Assembly (NCBI RefSeq): GCF_022201045.2
Contig: NC_068557.1
Span: 29,055,501 to 29,119,500, forward strand
Direction: 5' to 3'
DNA length: 64,000 bases
Origin: Citrus sinensis
Lineage: Eukaryota; Streptophyta; Magnoliopsida; Sapindales; Rutaceae
Positions 45,886 to 58,441 of this stretch are shown here, piece by piece. The position numbers and the translations under genes were made by a program. Under the pieces are notes generated by a model, which did no database searches, was not told where the DNA came from, and worked only from the letters and a program-made list of their open reading frames with translations. The first letter of the stretch is position 1; each line of letters begins with the position of its first letter.

Positions 45886-48822
45886 ATTAATCCTACTTAA
45901 CCATCCATGGAAATAAAACCAATCTCGCTAGTAAACCATAAGCCAAAAAATAAGGGCACTGTCTAACTAAAATCAACATCATCCAAATAAATCCCCATAC
46001 GAATAGCTAAAACCATTGCAAAACAATAAAAATTAAAAAAAAAAAAGTGGAAAATAAAAACAAGATAACTCATTAAAAAAAAAAAAAAAAACGTACACAA
46101 AACGAAAAAATCATAGAGGCACACTTACAGAAATTTTCATTAGAGAACATACATAAATACCACTGCCCCAGGACCATCGGAACCTCCAAACCTTACCATC
46201 AAAGTTAATATAACTGTCACCAATATGAGTGTATTTTGAGTACCATAGCTGTCGCATCAAAAGGATCATCATAAATAAAATGTTTACGAGTTGAACAAAA
46301 ACTAAAATAGAAAACTAAAAATATATGAAATTAAAGGATGCTGGCAGGAGAGGGGAACTCCCTTCCCGATAACAAAACGGTGGCTAATTTTGAGTGTTGT
46401 AGTGGCAAGAAGATGCAAAGGATCATGAAGATTATTCGAGGTTGGCTTTCCCTTGAAGGCCTGAAGTGGTTAAAATTTTAGAAAGAGGACCAAGGGGTTA
46501 TGTTAAACCAAGCAAAGGTAGTGTTAAATTATACATATTCGAATACATTCGTTAACTTATTGGACCGAAAAAGAGAAATCGAAACCATTTTCTATCATTA
46601 TAGTGTTACCCAAATCAAGCCATTTAATTCATTATTTTTGGTATTATATTTTTTATTTAAAACAAAAATAACAATTTATAAAATAAAGCTCTTTAAGAAT
46701 ATAATATCAAATAAAAGAAAATATTAATATTCTTCATGTTTTACATTATCAAATACTATCTAAAAAAAATGAAGTATTTAGTTCTAGGCACCAATATCAT
46801 TGATTAAATTCTTAAGAAAAAAATTATAAAAAGAGAATTGAGTTACATAATAAGAACACAAATGTATAGTAATGGCTACAGATTTTATAACAAATACTCA
46901 TGAATTTTAGCATTTGTTTTAACTATACATAAGTAGTCAATTTATTTTTTTTAAAAAATTTTATAATTTAAGGTATAAAATTTATGAAATTATTAATCTT
47001 AAATGTTAATGGTAATGGGTGAATTGTTTTTAACATTAAGCTGAAATCCAATCCCTTATAGAATAGGTTTTAATGGATTGACTGATTGAGTGGTTGATCT
47101 ATTAACAACCCAACCCAATAAAGATGGACCCAACAACTATATTTATCGTGTGAATTGGTGTTAGTGGATCCTACGAACTTTTGCTTAAACGTCTTACTCG
47201 TAACCGTTAATTTTAATCACAAATTATATATTCTAAGTTATATGTATGTAGAAAGCAATAATCATGAGATAATCAAATCTTAATAACAATTTAGGAGTGG
47301 CCAAAATTACACATAACTAAATTGGACCATCTAATGTTTGGTAAAGCTGTAGTTTTTAAAATATTTGTTGTTAGTTGTATTATAGAAATAATCAGCCGTG
47401 AAAAGAATTAGTTAAACGTTTGATTAAATTTATTTTAAAAAATGCTATGAATTATAAAAGCAATCATATGTGTTTGGTAAATTTGAGTGTCAAGTACGGT
47501 AAAAATGCACATTACTGAATTGGGCATAAAGTTGAAAAAAACTTATTTTATAAATTTATAAACATGTATATAAAATACTTTTTTGTTGTATATATATAAT
47601 AATTGATAACTAAAATAAATATTTTATACTATTAATTATATTTTTATTTTGTTATTTCAATATAAGTGGTAATAATAATATCTTTAAAGTTAATTATTTT
47701 ATTTCCTATTTAGTAAGGATAATTTTGAATTTTTATAATATATATGAGGATTTATATGGAATTGTATTAAATATAAAACTGATTCTCAAAATTTGATTTT
47801 GAAAAATTACTCTTTCTTTACTTTTCAAAATTTATTGTAGGATCTGGTAATTTTGCAAAAGTGATTTCTAAACAAATTTATTAAAAAACGAAGTTAGTTC
47901 TTGACATTTCAAAGTCACTTTTGTGCCTTAAAAAAACAATCCCAAAGAAGCCCCAACTTTCTACCGTGATCGGTTTATTTAGTTTAGTTTTTAAGAACCA
48001 AAATTAAAAGTCGAAAATAGAATAAATTGGTAGAAAACCAATAATAATCAATAATAGAACTGATTATAAATTGATATAAAGTGAATCAGACTGGTTCATT
48101 TTTCAGAATTTGAAATAAAAAAAAATTCTTGAACTGATCAATTTCAAATACTTGAATATGGTCACCCCTAAACCACATCACATATTTTTGTTAAGCACCA
48201 GTTCTTTATCATTTGACTGTCTACTTTATTAGATAGAACACAAATGAACAATTAAAACTCTAGTAATGTCCACGAGGCATTTTGGAGTTGAGAAACAAGG
48301 CCATGTATCTAACAAGGAAAGTAGATATTTTTTTTTGGAATATTATATGCAACACAATTTACAAATAGATAAATAAGAATAAACCCAAAGAAATATTAAC
48401 ATATGTATAAAGTCTAAAGAAATACATAACATAAACTCTCATGGCTAGTGAAAGGCTCAAACCCATTACTTTATAGTTATGAGTTAAGGAGAGGATGTGC
48501 TGGTCAATCTGATTAAAGAGTTATAATTACGTTTGTCATTCAATAGGGATTTTATTAAACTCGCTAGTATCACAAAATTAAGATCAATCTTCTCGCGAGA
48601 ATCATTTGGATTTATATCTGAAAGATGTTAACAATAAGTCTTTTCAAAATTGATTATTTGTCCCTATGTTGAAGTTGTTCTATAAAATGGCTGCACCTTA
48701 TTGGAGTTATCTTGTTATAATGACTTAAAGAAGATATTGCAATGAGGAGACAATGGTAGGGCATATTGATCGCCAAGCATGGCGGGAAAACTTCTTGTTC
48801 TCTCTGTGTCTCAAGGCATGCA

Positions 48823-48990
48823 TCTAAATTCTAAAAGATAACATCAATAACCTTGGTCTTGAAGCGTGCTTCTGCTATTAATTAAACCAATCATTCATGC
48901 CCTTCAATTTCGTCCCGTTCACGCATTTTCATATGATTAATTACTATCTTATATCCTTTATCTGTATCAACTGCGTGATTCCCTAATTGG
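48823..48990. repeat. Degenerate direct repeat, copy 1
   Basis: It shares catcaata, ttgtcttgaagcgtgct-type words, cccgttcacgcatttt and atcctttatctg, in the same order and spacing, with 49440-49622. The pair look like an old local duplication, possibly of a gene fragment or promoter. Confidence 0.6.
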
Positions 48991-49439
48991 TCTAGAAAAT
49001 TTGGCATTCCATTAGCGTTGATTTTGTCTAATTCTCGTTCAAAATCCTACTATTTTAGCTTCTATTGTAATCAACATATACCACTTATTCCCTTATTATT
49101 TTCATAATGTTTCCAAGTTTTGAGTAAGAAGTTGCATGTTCTTTCCAGAGAGTTAAAAGGAGAGGTTTGGATGTAAAATTCAGAGTATTGTGCCGGTTCT
49201 TAATTCTTACGCGTGTGATATCCGTAATTCAAAAATAGTAAGTGCGAAAAAAGAATTAGAGGAAGAGAAGAGAATTCAGTAGTTTTAATCGTAAATGTTG
49301 AATTTACGGTCGTAATTTTTTTTTGAAATTTTTTATTTCCCAATTGCATTGAATACTTGAAAGCTATTTTTGGCTTGAAATATTTACCACAAGGTTGGCA
49401 CATTGGTATTTATCGTAGGTGCCTGGGGCCCTGGAGGCA

Positions 49440-49622
49440 TCAAAATTAAAGAATGATGGCATCAATACCATTGTCTTGAAGCGTGCTCCCCACCTCATCA
49501 ATACCCTCAATCGCTGCATCCCGTTTACGCATTTAAAAATGGCCATTATTAACTCGTAGTATGCAAAACCCCATAATCATTGATTATTAATCTTATCCTT
49601 TATCTGCAATCTGCATGGTTCA
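49440..49622. repeat. Degenerate direct repeat, copy 2
   Basis: Mate of the repeat at 48823-48990, about 615 bases further on. The shared order of words includes gtcttgaagcgtgct, cccgttta/tcacgcattt and atcctttatctg. Confidence 0.6.
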
Positions 49623-52600
49623 CCTGCTTAACCAGGACTGTTCAAATAGAGATATTTAATTACTATTATTTAATTTGATTTAATTTATTATTAACACGCG
49701 CATTTTTTTTTTCATTTTTTTTCCCAAATGCTATTGCTAGCCGAAGTGCATCAGCATCACTTCAGTTTTTAGTACATAACACAAGGATTCTTGTAAAAAA
49801 TCCTAGCCAATTAAAAAAGGACCAGGACACACTTCTATTTCTATATGAGCTTCTCTTGCATACAATTCATAGGATGAATATTTTAAGGTTTCACTCTTCG
49901 GCTGTGAGCAAGGGTCAATTTCAAAGCACTTTTCAGTGATTTTATGATCACTAAAAAAATGTGACACGCCTCACATTTTAAAACTTGCTAAAATGGTGCG
50001 TCCGACCACTTAGATGAATCCCATCAATGTGACCTACAAATTAAATAATATGAAATTCTTATCATTTAAAAGAAAATATTTGTAAATCCCATTAAAAGAC
50101 CCATAAGACCAGCCATAAGTGGTCGCACCACCTCAGCACCCGTCCCACCCAAAAGTTTTCTCCCCTCTTAGGAAAGCGTAAAATGGCTTCATGGAGTGTT
50201 TGCATATCAATAAGTGGTATGGAATTTATGGAATCGAAATGAATAAATCATTTAATTATAAATTAAAGGTTTGGAATCATAATAAAATTCTTATGAGGTC
50301 CATAATTTTGAGAATCATTACTATAATTCTAATTCTCAAAGGGGATTGAGAATTAGAACCCATTTCTTGTACTAACAAAAGTATTCTTACCCAAATATCT
50401 AAATTTCCGCTTTGTCCTCATTGAATCATAAAAATATAAAAAGCAAAAAAAATAAAAAAATAAAACAAAAATCAAGATGCCATTGAACCAGGCAACAGCA
50501 CCCAAAATAGAACCAGTATCATAACACCTGCCATTGCCAATCGCCCAGCTGCCGACGACCAGCCATCTGTCTTGCATCGAGCAATAGCACCTATCGTCGT
50601 TAGCGCACCGAAGCGGCAACTTCTCCAATTCATCAGATCAGCAGCAACCCAAAATCACAGCAGCGACACCTTTCATTGCTGGAAATAGCAGACGCTAACG
50701 TGTCGCCAGCTGATCTTGAATGGAAGCAGCTACCTGCCATTGATCTCGCATGCAGGAAACGGCATCACTTTGCAAATATGATGATGATTATTATTATTGT
50801 TGTTATCTTTTCTTTTTTCGTCATATATTATTGTTGATGTTGTCATGTATATTTTTATTAATTCTCACTTATTTAATTCATTTCAATTATTAATTAGTAA
50901 ATACACCGTTAGTTTATCTCCAATATTTGAAACAGTCCCCTTCTGAATTTTATCCACCGTATTGAATAATCTATTAAAGATCAAAAGCATGCTAGCGATG
51001 GTAAATACGTAGCCAATGGATAGAATAATCAGTCAGTCAAATCACAAACAAGGCTAGGAAGAACCGGCACTGAAATATATTACATAATGAACAACGTTAT
51101 TGTCCATAATATCGTTATATTACAGGTATTGGACTATTAGTCGGCAGGCAGCTAAGGATAGAATCATCAATTTTTTTAATTCATTCGAAAAAAAAAAAAA
51201 AGGAAACAACAAACGAGTCTAGTTTGGCAACCAGAGGCATCTTACCCGATTTCAATAAATAATTCAAATAGATTTAATCACTTTTTCCATCACCGGGAAA
51301 TCTAACCAGAAACAACCTACCAGATTGCATTGCAATTACCAACCAAACAAGGACTTTCTTTTCAAATAAAAGTAACAATAATAAATCATAAGACACTTTT
51401 CCAGCTTAGCAACATAATTTCAACATTTAATTAGCATACATCTATCATTATCAAACCGACATCCTTTCATATATATGGGTAGAGAATTACAACTATACAA
51501 GCAAAGCTGAATGCAGCAGAGAGACGTACAAGTACAAGGTTAATGAGACACCAATCACACACAGCCTAAGGGAAGTAAATTGGAGAATTATCACAACAAA
51601 TACATTAACCTCATGACTTGAATTACAAAACCTCAAATCTTAAAAATACCCAAGACATAAATAACATATCCTTAAGCCAAAAGCCAAAATCAACAAATGA
51701 AAACCTCAATTTTCAGGGAAACCCTAAATAAAAATTATCAACAAAATAAGTATCATAATTTTACCAAGTCAAATTAGATACGACCCAAAAGCTTCCCAGT
51801 CTCCACATTTTTCTCAAAATACTGTCACTAAACTAGCAAGTCATAACAAGGCCATGGCCATGGGCTTCTATAAATAGTTGCTCTTCCCATCAATAGTCTA
51901 AATCCACATCCATGCATTTTTAAAATACCACAACCCTCAAGGAATCATAAAACCGGCATGCCCTTTTCTCAATTTAAATCAAAGTATCAAACCAACAACC
52001 TCTAATGGTAGAAGGATATTCTGCCTGGTTGAAAAAATAGCAAATCACATAAACCTATGGAATCAAAGCAAAGGGTATCATCAGAGACAAATTTAACAGA
52101 ACTATACGAACTGAATCATCCAATTCGTACTTGTTCTCAGACTTCAATTGCAGATCCATTGAAATCATGCCACAACATGCAAACAAAGATCATTTTCACC
52201 CCATATTCCTTCCATGACAAAAAAAGACAAGTGTTAGTACTGTTTTATTTCAAGCACTGAGCAGCTATCTAAAGTGAGCAGCATGTCAAAAGCTGGGCAT
52301 GAAGAATTCAACTCAACTTCAAGTGTATAATTAAGTAAATAGTAATGGAGATCTACCACGATTAATATACTAAAGAACATTGTGCAAGTGATAAGACATG
52401 ACGTTCAGGCCACAACAATATACAGAACAAAAGGATTGTAAGAAATTCAATTAGCAAGCACCATTGCTCACCTTCCAGTTTAGCAATCAATCATCTGTGG
52501 AAACGAAGATCCCATGTTTTGCACATCCTAAGTAGATCATATTGTCCAGAAGAAATTTAAAATTTTGCTTTTTCTGTGATCACTTCAATTAAATAGCTTA

Positions 52601-53044
52601 TCAGTTCATAACTAACCATCCAAACTACCAACCAAATCATTTGTCAAAAAAAAAGATCCCGGGTTTTCTGTGTTCAAAACAGATCATCTTGTCCAGATGG
52701 AATTTTTATTTAATTTTTTTCCTGCAGTGACTTTCATTTAATACCTTAAGCGAGAAGAAGTTTGCCAACAAAAAATAGACACAAAAAATTGATTGGAGGA
52801 AAGGATTGCTTTACCAAGAAGCCAATTTCCAATTACAATTCAGATAAAATGTGATACTTTCTACACTGAAACATCTATTAACCAGAGAGCAAGCTCTCAA
52901 TGCCACCTTTATTCCGATGTACAACATAAAAAAAGAAAGAAAAAACAATTTTTTTTTTTTTTACATGAACAGCTATCCGTCCAGGCATCCACCAAAATAT
53001 AACCCACAACAAGGAACTTACCGCGACTGGTTTCGCCATCACTG

Positions 53045-54163
53045 TCACTGCATAGATGGATTTCCACTTAGAGTCTGAATCAAATTATTGGCATTTCTCC
53101 TAACCTTCTCATTGTCATCCTCCAACAACCCCATACAAATATCCAAAACCCCTTCTTTTCTTGAATCCCCACAAATTTCCTGACTACAACAACACAAACA
53201 ACTCAAAGTAAAAAGTGAACACTGAACCGCTCTTGAACTCCCCGTCTTCAACATTTTGACAAACACTCCCACACACCCACTTACTCTCATCATCTCCTCT
53301 CTTCCTTCCTTGCATTTCACTAAAATACTCAACACCTCCACTGCCCTCTCCAGCCCAGCATCCGCTAGTCTCATCAGTATTGGCACCGCTCCGCAAGACA
53401 CTACCCGCTTCCTGTTCTCAGGAAACGACGTTAAAGCGTATAAAGCTGTTGCAGCTTCTTTTTTCTCTCTGATCAACTTCCCGTTCTGTAATAGGGATAC
53501 CAAAGCGTTAATCGCATATGGATAATCCCCGATGGTTGCTTTGTTCACTTCCACTACAGCTAAACTCGTTATTATCGTCGCTGCTATAGCCCGGCAATCA
53601 GGAGACCCGAACCGTAACGCCGCCACGACCCGGCTTACTGCCCCTTCAGCAACCAGACCCACTTTGTTATCGTCGTCAAGGGATAAATTGAGCAGCAAAG
53701 AGAGCGCTTTTTCTTGTAGGGTAAAACCGTCCGAGTGGATCTTGAGACAGTTTAAAACGGCCGACACGGCGCCGGATTCAGTGAGTTTTCTCCGGGAAGC
53801 CGAGTCGCGTTTGGATAGCTTAGTGAGTTGAGTGAGCGACTCGAGTTTGGACTCGAGAGGGGAAGATTTTGATGTGAGCACGGAGATTAGGGTTTGTGGG
53901 TTCGGGTTTGCGTGTTCGAGCTGTGGTTTCGGTAATGGGGTGCGGGTAAAATTGGAAATTAAAGATCTCAGAGCGTGGTTGGGGATAAGAGAGGGTTGGT
54001 CAGGGAGGGGTAGTTTAGTAATTGGACAAGTACGGTGACCGGAGTCCAGCCACCGTTGGATTGACGCTCGGTCAAAGGTGTGGCCAGAGGAGAGTATGAC
54101 CGGGTCGGACATTATTTCTAGAGAAATCGGACACTTGAAATCGTCCGGGAACTGAGTCGCCAT
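53045..54163 (-). CDS. PUB8: U-box/ARM E3 ubiquitin ligase, PUB8-like
   Basis: An intronless 372-aa frame, close to Arabidopsis PUB8. The U-box covers about residues 7-75: DDFKCPISLEIMSDPVILSS, then GHTFDRASIQRWLDSGHRTC and PITKLPLPDQPSLIPNHALR. The conserved Ile/Trp/Pro positions for E2 contact are all present. From about residue 95 to the end there are armadillo-type helical repeats (for example KALSLLLNLSLDDDNK, KKEAATALYALTSFPENRKR, KVRRNANNLIQTLS), which in this class bind the substrate. There is no N-terminal UND domain, so it is the short U-box/ARM form. It acts in the cytosol or nucleus to transfer ubiquitin from an E2. The substrate is unknown. The PUB8 versus PUB9 assignment is by length and similarity from memory. 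Several plus-strand open frames across it are shadows. Confidence 0.9.
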   Translation of the reverse strand: MATQFPDDFKCPISLEIMSDPVILSSGHTFDRASIQRWLDSGHRTCPITKLPLPDQPSLIPNHALRSLISNFTRTPLPKPQLEHANPNPQTLISVLTSKSSPLESKLESLTQLTKLSKRDSASRRKLTESGAVSAVLNCLKIHSDGFTLQEKALSLLLNLSLDDDNKVGLVAEGAVSRVVAALRFGSPDCRAIAATIITSLAVVEVNKATIGDYPYAINALVSLLQNGKLIREKKEAATALYALTSFPENRKRVVSCGAVPILMRLADAGLERAVEVLSILVKCKEGREEMMRVSGCVGVFVKMLKTGSSRAVQCSLFTLSCLCCCSQEICGDSRKEGVLDICMGLLEDDNEKVRRNANNLIQTLSGNPSMQ

Positions 54164-55019
54164 ATCTACTTTGACTCGGTCTCGAACACAGCTAACTCGA
54201 GAGGGGTTTATAAGGTTTTTGGAAACTGCTGCCGCTGCTGCTGCCTATGAGATTTTCAGTTTCATCTATCTGTCCAGCAAATGCAGGACCCCTATCTACT
54301 AAACCGAACTGAACCTATTGTTATATAACGGACTGACTGACCGTAATGCCCCTGGTGAGCCGTTGATATTTGCAAACGCAAGCCTCCACAACTCTTAAGG
54401 GTATCTTAGGCAACTAATTTATTGACATTTTTCATTCAATTCACTTCCTAATTTAGCTACTAACTCCTGTATTTCACCATTGACATTATCACTTTGCGCA
54501 AAAAAAAAAAAAAAAAAAAATGAAATTGAACCAAAAAAAATAAAATCGTATCCTATCCTTACTCTCATTTATATTTTTATAGGATTTGATTTTTTTGAAG
54601 AAAGGCCGCTTTGAGCTTTGGACACATCATTTATTAAAAGAGAAAAGACTTTAAGAAATTGAAAAAATTTATTAGCAAATTTAAAGTAATTTAATATATT
54701 TTATCCTAAAAGTACACATGACACGATTTATTTTATTGTTTAAATCAATGTTATTTATAACTTAGAAGAGCTCCAGCTAGAAAATAAATATCTACTTAAA
54801 CGATATTTAATTATATCTATAGTTATAGACGACGAAAGTAATGTTTCTTATTCACGTGCAAAAGACTAAAAAAAAAACAATAAAAAAAGTGTGAAAAATC
54901 TCCCATATTTAATTTTAACAAAATAGGAACCAAATAAAAAGATAATACCCGATTTAATAATTGATCCTAACAAAGTAAAAACAAAAAAAGAGATAAAACT
55001 CCCATAAATAATACTAAGT
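54164..55019. other. U-box gene promoter flank and spacer
   Basis: On the minus strand a TTATAAAC motif lies about 45 bases upstream of the start, which is rather close. A GCTGCTGCC repeat (54228-54243) follows. Further out the DNA is AT-rich with a poly-A run near 54499-54520. No gene. Confidence 0.4.
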
Positions 55020-55029
55020 AAAAATAAAA

Positions 55030-55501
55030 GCAAATTATCAACCGACCACATGTTTTTTCGAACTTTTTAAAAAATACACATGTATTTTTTTTTATAGTTG
55101 ATTTCCACCTGAAGTTATAAAATGTATTATTTTTTACTGCCGTCTAAACTCTGTGAGAGAAGCTAACATAATATTAACAAAATGACTATTTTACCTCCTT
55201 AATGTAAAATTACTATTTCATCCTAATTAAATGAAAAAAAAATAAATTACTTCAATTTTTCTTTGCAATTTAGACATTAGATAATAAATTAAACAAAATA
55301 ATCTAGAATATTTTTACTTTTTTTTCCTCTTTCTACCGAGTTTAAATGACATTGATTTTTGTTATGCAAGTAAAATGATAATTTTATCCCTATGACATCA
55401 GCAAGGTTATAAAAGAATGCAAACGGAAGTGGAAAAGTGCAAGAAAATGTAACTTTTAGTGGAAATCAACTAAAAAATAGGTGGTCGGTGGATAATTTCT
55501 C
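55030..55501. mobile_element. Mutator-like MITE (472 bp) with 9-10 bp target duplication
   Basis: Ends GCAAATTATCAACCGACCAC and (complement) GAGAAATTATCCACCGACCA are inverted repeats, and the similarity continues inward to TAGTTGATTTCCAC. The direct repeat AAAAATAAAA lies at 55020-55029 and 55502-55511. A simple A-rich repeat is weaker proof of duplication than a complex one. Non-coding. Confidence 0.7.
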
Positions 55502-55511
55502 AAAAATAAAA

Positions 55512-58320
55512 CTCTCACGATGAGATAAAAACAAATGGAAATACATCTAATAATTAACATAGAAATGAAAAAACATTGATTGTTTTATCCCTCTCCACAA
55601 GAAAGGGAGGAGAGAAGAAGGACGTTGAAATAAACTTATTTTAAGTTAATTGTTTTTCTTTTCATTAAAAAAATTTAATTATTTTTTATATTAATATGTA
55701 TGTTAATTTTGGTAAATATTAAATCTAATAATTATTATCATTATGTATGTGCCTTTTATTCAATAAATATTATATTAAATAAGTGCAAAAACATTGTGCC
55801 AATCGTCATTTGTAGTAAGTCAAAAATTAACCTTTTTTATTGAATGATGAGGAGGTAAACAAGTCATTTTACACTAGAATGGGAATATTCCATCCTAACA
55901 AACGGAATTTAGTTTACTAACCTATAAGGGTCTCTATGTCTTTTGAAATAATGTTTAGCGGTTTTTTGTCCCCTTATTTTTAAACATTAAGGGTTCAATT
56001 GTCATTTTGCCTTTAATTCATTAATAAAATAGATTGATGTAGATTTGTTGCATCGCAGGACTTGTGAATAGGGATTATCCTGAGGTTTGCTCTTATTTCT
56101 ACGGACACAATAATAATAATAATAAATACGAAAATAACAAAATGTAATTTTATCATTATTGACAAAATTTTAGTTCTGATTTTATTTGAATTTTTCATGC
56201 TGTTGAAAGTATTAGTGATGATCATAATAATAGAAATAATAATAATAAGAAGAAGAAGAAGTAAATTCAGGACACATAATGGCATTACAAACATGTTTTT
56301 ATTGGATAGCATGTAAGAGTCTTATTAAAGCAAGTCTTTAAATATCTTTAAAAACTGTAACTGTTTAAATAGTAAGCAGCAAATGTGATATTACCTTTTA
56401 AATATTTAATTTATTTATTAATTTGTCTTCTACAGAACATCATATCATCTATTACAATTATTAATATATATTTTTTGGTCGCTATTGTCAATTCACTAAC
56501 CTACCTACTTTGTAATTTTCTTATACTGATGCCAAATGTAAAATTGAACGCAAATTTATCACTTAATTTGTAATTTTTTTATAATATTTTTTGTTCAAAT
56601 ATCACTACCCTATTAGGCTATTACTACCCCACTCCATCAGTTATAGTTGCATTGGTCTTAGATTCTTGTTTGTCGGAGCATAGGACTGAGGGGCTTCCTT
56701 TAACTTTCCAAAGGAGGAAGAGGAACGCGATCATTCTTATTTACTTGTTTCATTATGCTCTCCCAAGGATGTTTTTCACAGCACAGTTGGTGCCTAATTT
56801 CACAAGTGTATTAGTCGGTACAAATAATACAATAAAGAGTAGTATATCGTTATATAAAAATTGTATATCTTATTACTTATTGAAATTATTCTAATATTAA
56901 TTTATTTGAATAATTGTATAAGTGAATTTAAATTAAAAATTAAAAAAATAAAGTAACTAAAAATTTATATAAAAATACAAGAAATTACAAAGAGATTACG
57001 ACACTAGGGCATCCAACCTCACCATAACCAATCTAATTTAATCTTCTATTTATACTATTAAAATCTATTACTCATGTTGATAGTAATTTTAATTTATTCA
57101 ATATTCTCTATTGAGTAATATAAAAAATATCCTCACATATTAACCCATTATATCTCTACATCTGATTAACCTCTATGGAAATTTTCAATCAGCCTCGCTT
57201 GCTCTCATGCGGCTGTTGTTTCTCTTCTTTTTCTGTCGGCTTCTCCTTTTGATTCGGTTCTGCTCGTGTCTTTTTAATGCTTTCAATCCGTGGCCTTCTC
57301 TTTTAATAATGCTGACCGCCCCTTTTATATGGTAACGCTTGGCCTCAAATCCTTAACTCAAAAGGATTTAAAACAAATCAAGCCAAGCCGCCAACAATAA
57401 GCCCACCACATGCTTGCCATTTAAATTGTCAATTAATTCTTTAATGCTCCCACGTGAATGTATGCCACGATGATTAATTAAATTAAATTTTCCTTAATTT
57501 ATTTCAATTAAATTATTTATTCTTTTTTATCCTTTTAAGTATATTTCTTTCTAAATATTTTAATTTAATTCTTTTTTAATCTCAGGTTATATCTAAAATA
57601 ACAAAATATAAAAATTAATATAAAAAATATAATTTGATATAAAATTAAGTTAAAAATTATTAAAATAATATATAAATTATTAGCACATCAATAGTTTTAT
57701 GTCACAAAAAATTATGGGACGATTCTATGCCCTTGAATGGCCAAGTAGGAAAGAGGCAAAACAAATGTATAACGGATGAGCCAGTTGTCTAAACTCAGCT
57801 GTCATTATATAGAACTATAGAAGCCAAATAACAATATTTCTGCGGATCAAGATTCTCTCATGATCTGATCATGTTTTGAGCAAACCAATTAATTACTGAT
57901 TGGTTGTTAATAAATAAAAATAAATAAATAAAATTAAATTTTACCATACACTACCATTAAAAAATATATGACAGAAAATATTTAAGAGATCAATATAATT
58001 CAGATCAGAAAAAAATCATATTCCTACTTTCGCAGTCTTCTGAGGAAACTTTTTTCAACCTTCAACGTTTGGCAACCAACAAAACAACCCCTCACAATAT
58101 CAGAATGAATTCTTGTGTATTTAGTGGTTGTGTCGAGGTAAATTGGTTGCTTTGCTGCTGGGTGTAAATGCCACAAGGAAAAGGAATTTATTCCCTTTGC
58201 ACGTTTAATCTATCTCCGTACTCAAATGATGCCAAAATACAAAATTCGGCAGCGCAGAAATTTCTGTACGTCGGAGGCCGCCCATTTATGGACCTGTTTA
58301 TGGTACAGATTCTGTAACAA
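55512..58320. other. Intergenic spacer
   Basis: AT-rich spacer with short (AAT)n and (AAG)n runs near 56110 and 56230. No supportable gene. Short open frames are without family features. Confidence 0.45.
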
Positions 58321-58441
58321 ACATCTCCCGTCATCCCACCATCCGATTTTCTATTGTTTAGTTTCTCACTCCACATCCAACCACATCCAACGGCTGATGC
58401 TGCAGTCTGTACCTTACAGATTCTGTAAGCTAGTCGAGTCC
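58321..58441 (+). repeat. Dispersed repeat, copy 2 (mate at 8005-8124)
   Basis: It reads ACATCTCCCGTCATCCCACC to TTACAGATTCTGTAA and GCTAGTCGAGTCC and closely matches the reverse of 8005-8124. TACAGATTCTGTAA occurs just before it (about 58305-58318) and again near its end, so the palindromic word may mark element ends. Confidence 0.8.

Larger units (their letters stand above)
45894..53044. other. Seven-kb intergenic spacer
   Basis: No supportable gene. It contains a related direct repeat pair (48823-48990 and 49440-49622), a GC-richer island at about 50460-50770 within AT-rich DNA, and poly-A runs near 46035 and 46075. The right-end-like TGGTCACCCCTA near 48160 suggests an old hAT fragment. 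The last 300 bases before 53045 are probably U-box gene 3' UTR. All open frames here look like chance. Confidence 0.45.

Noticed and set aside
47292-48171. Possible hAT-like element (TAGGAGTGGCCA ... TGGTCACCCCTA)
   Set aside because: The ends are only partly similar and no 8-bp duplication flanks them. Not reported as an element.
53532-54038. Plus-strand open frames of 99 and 68 aa
   Set aside because: Antisense shadows of the intronless U-box gene.
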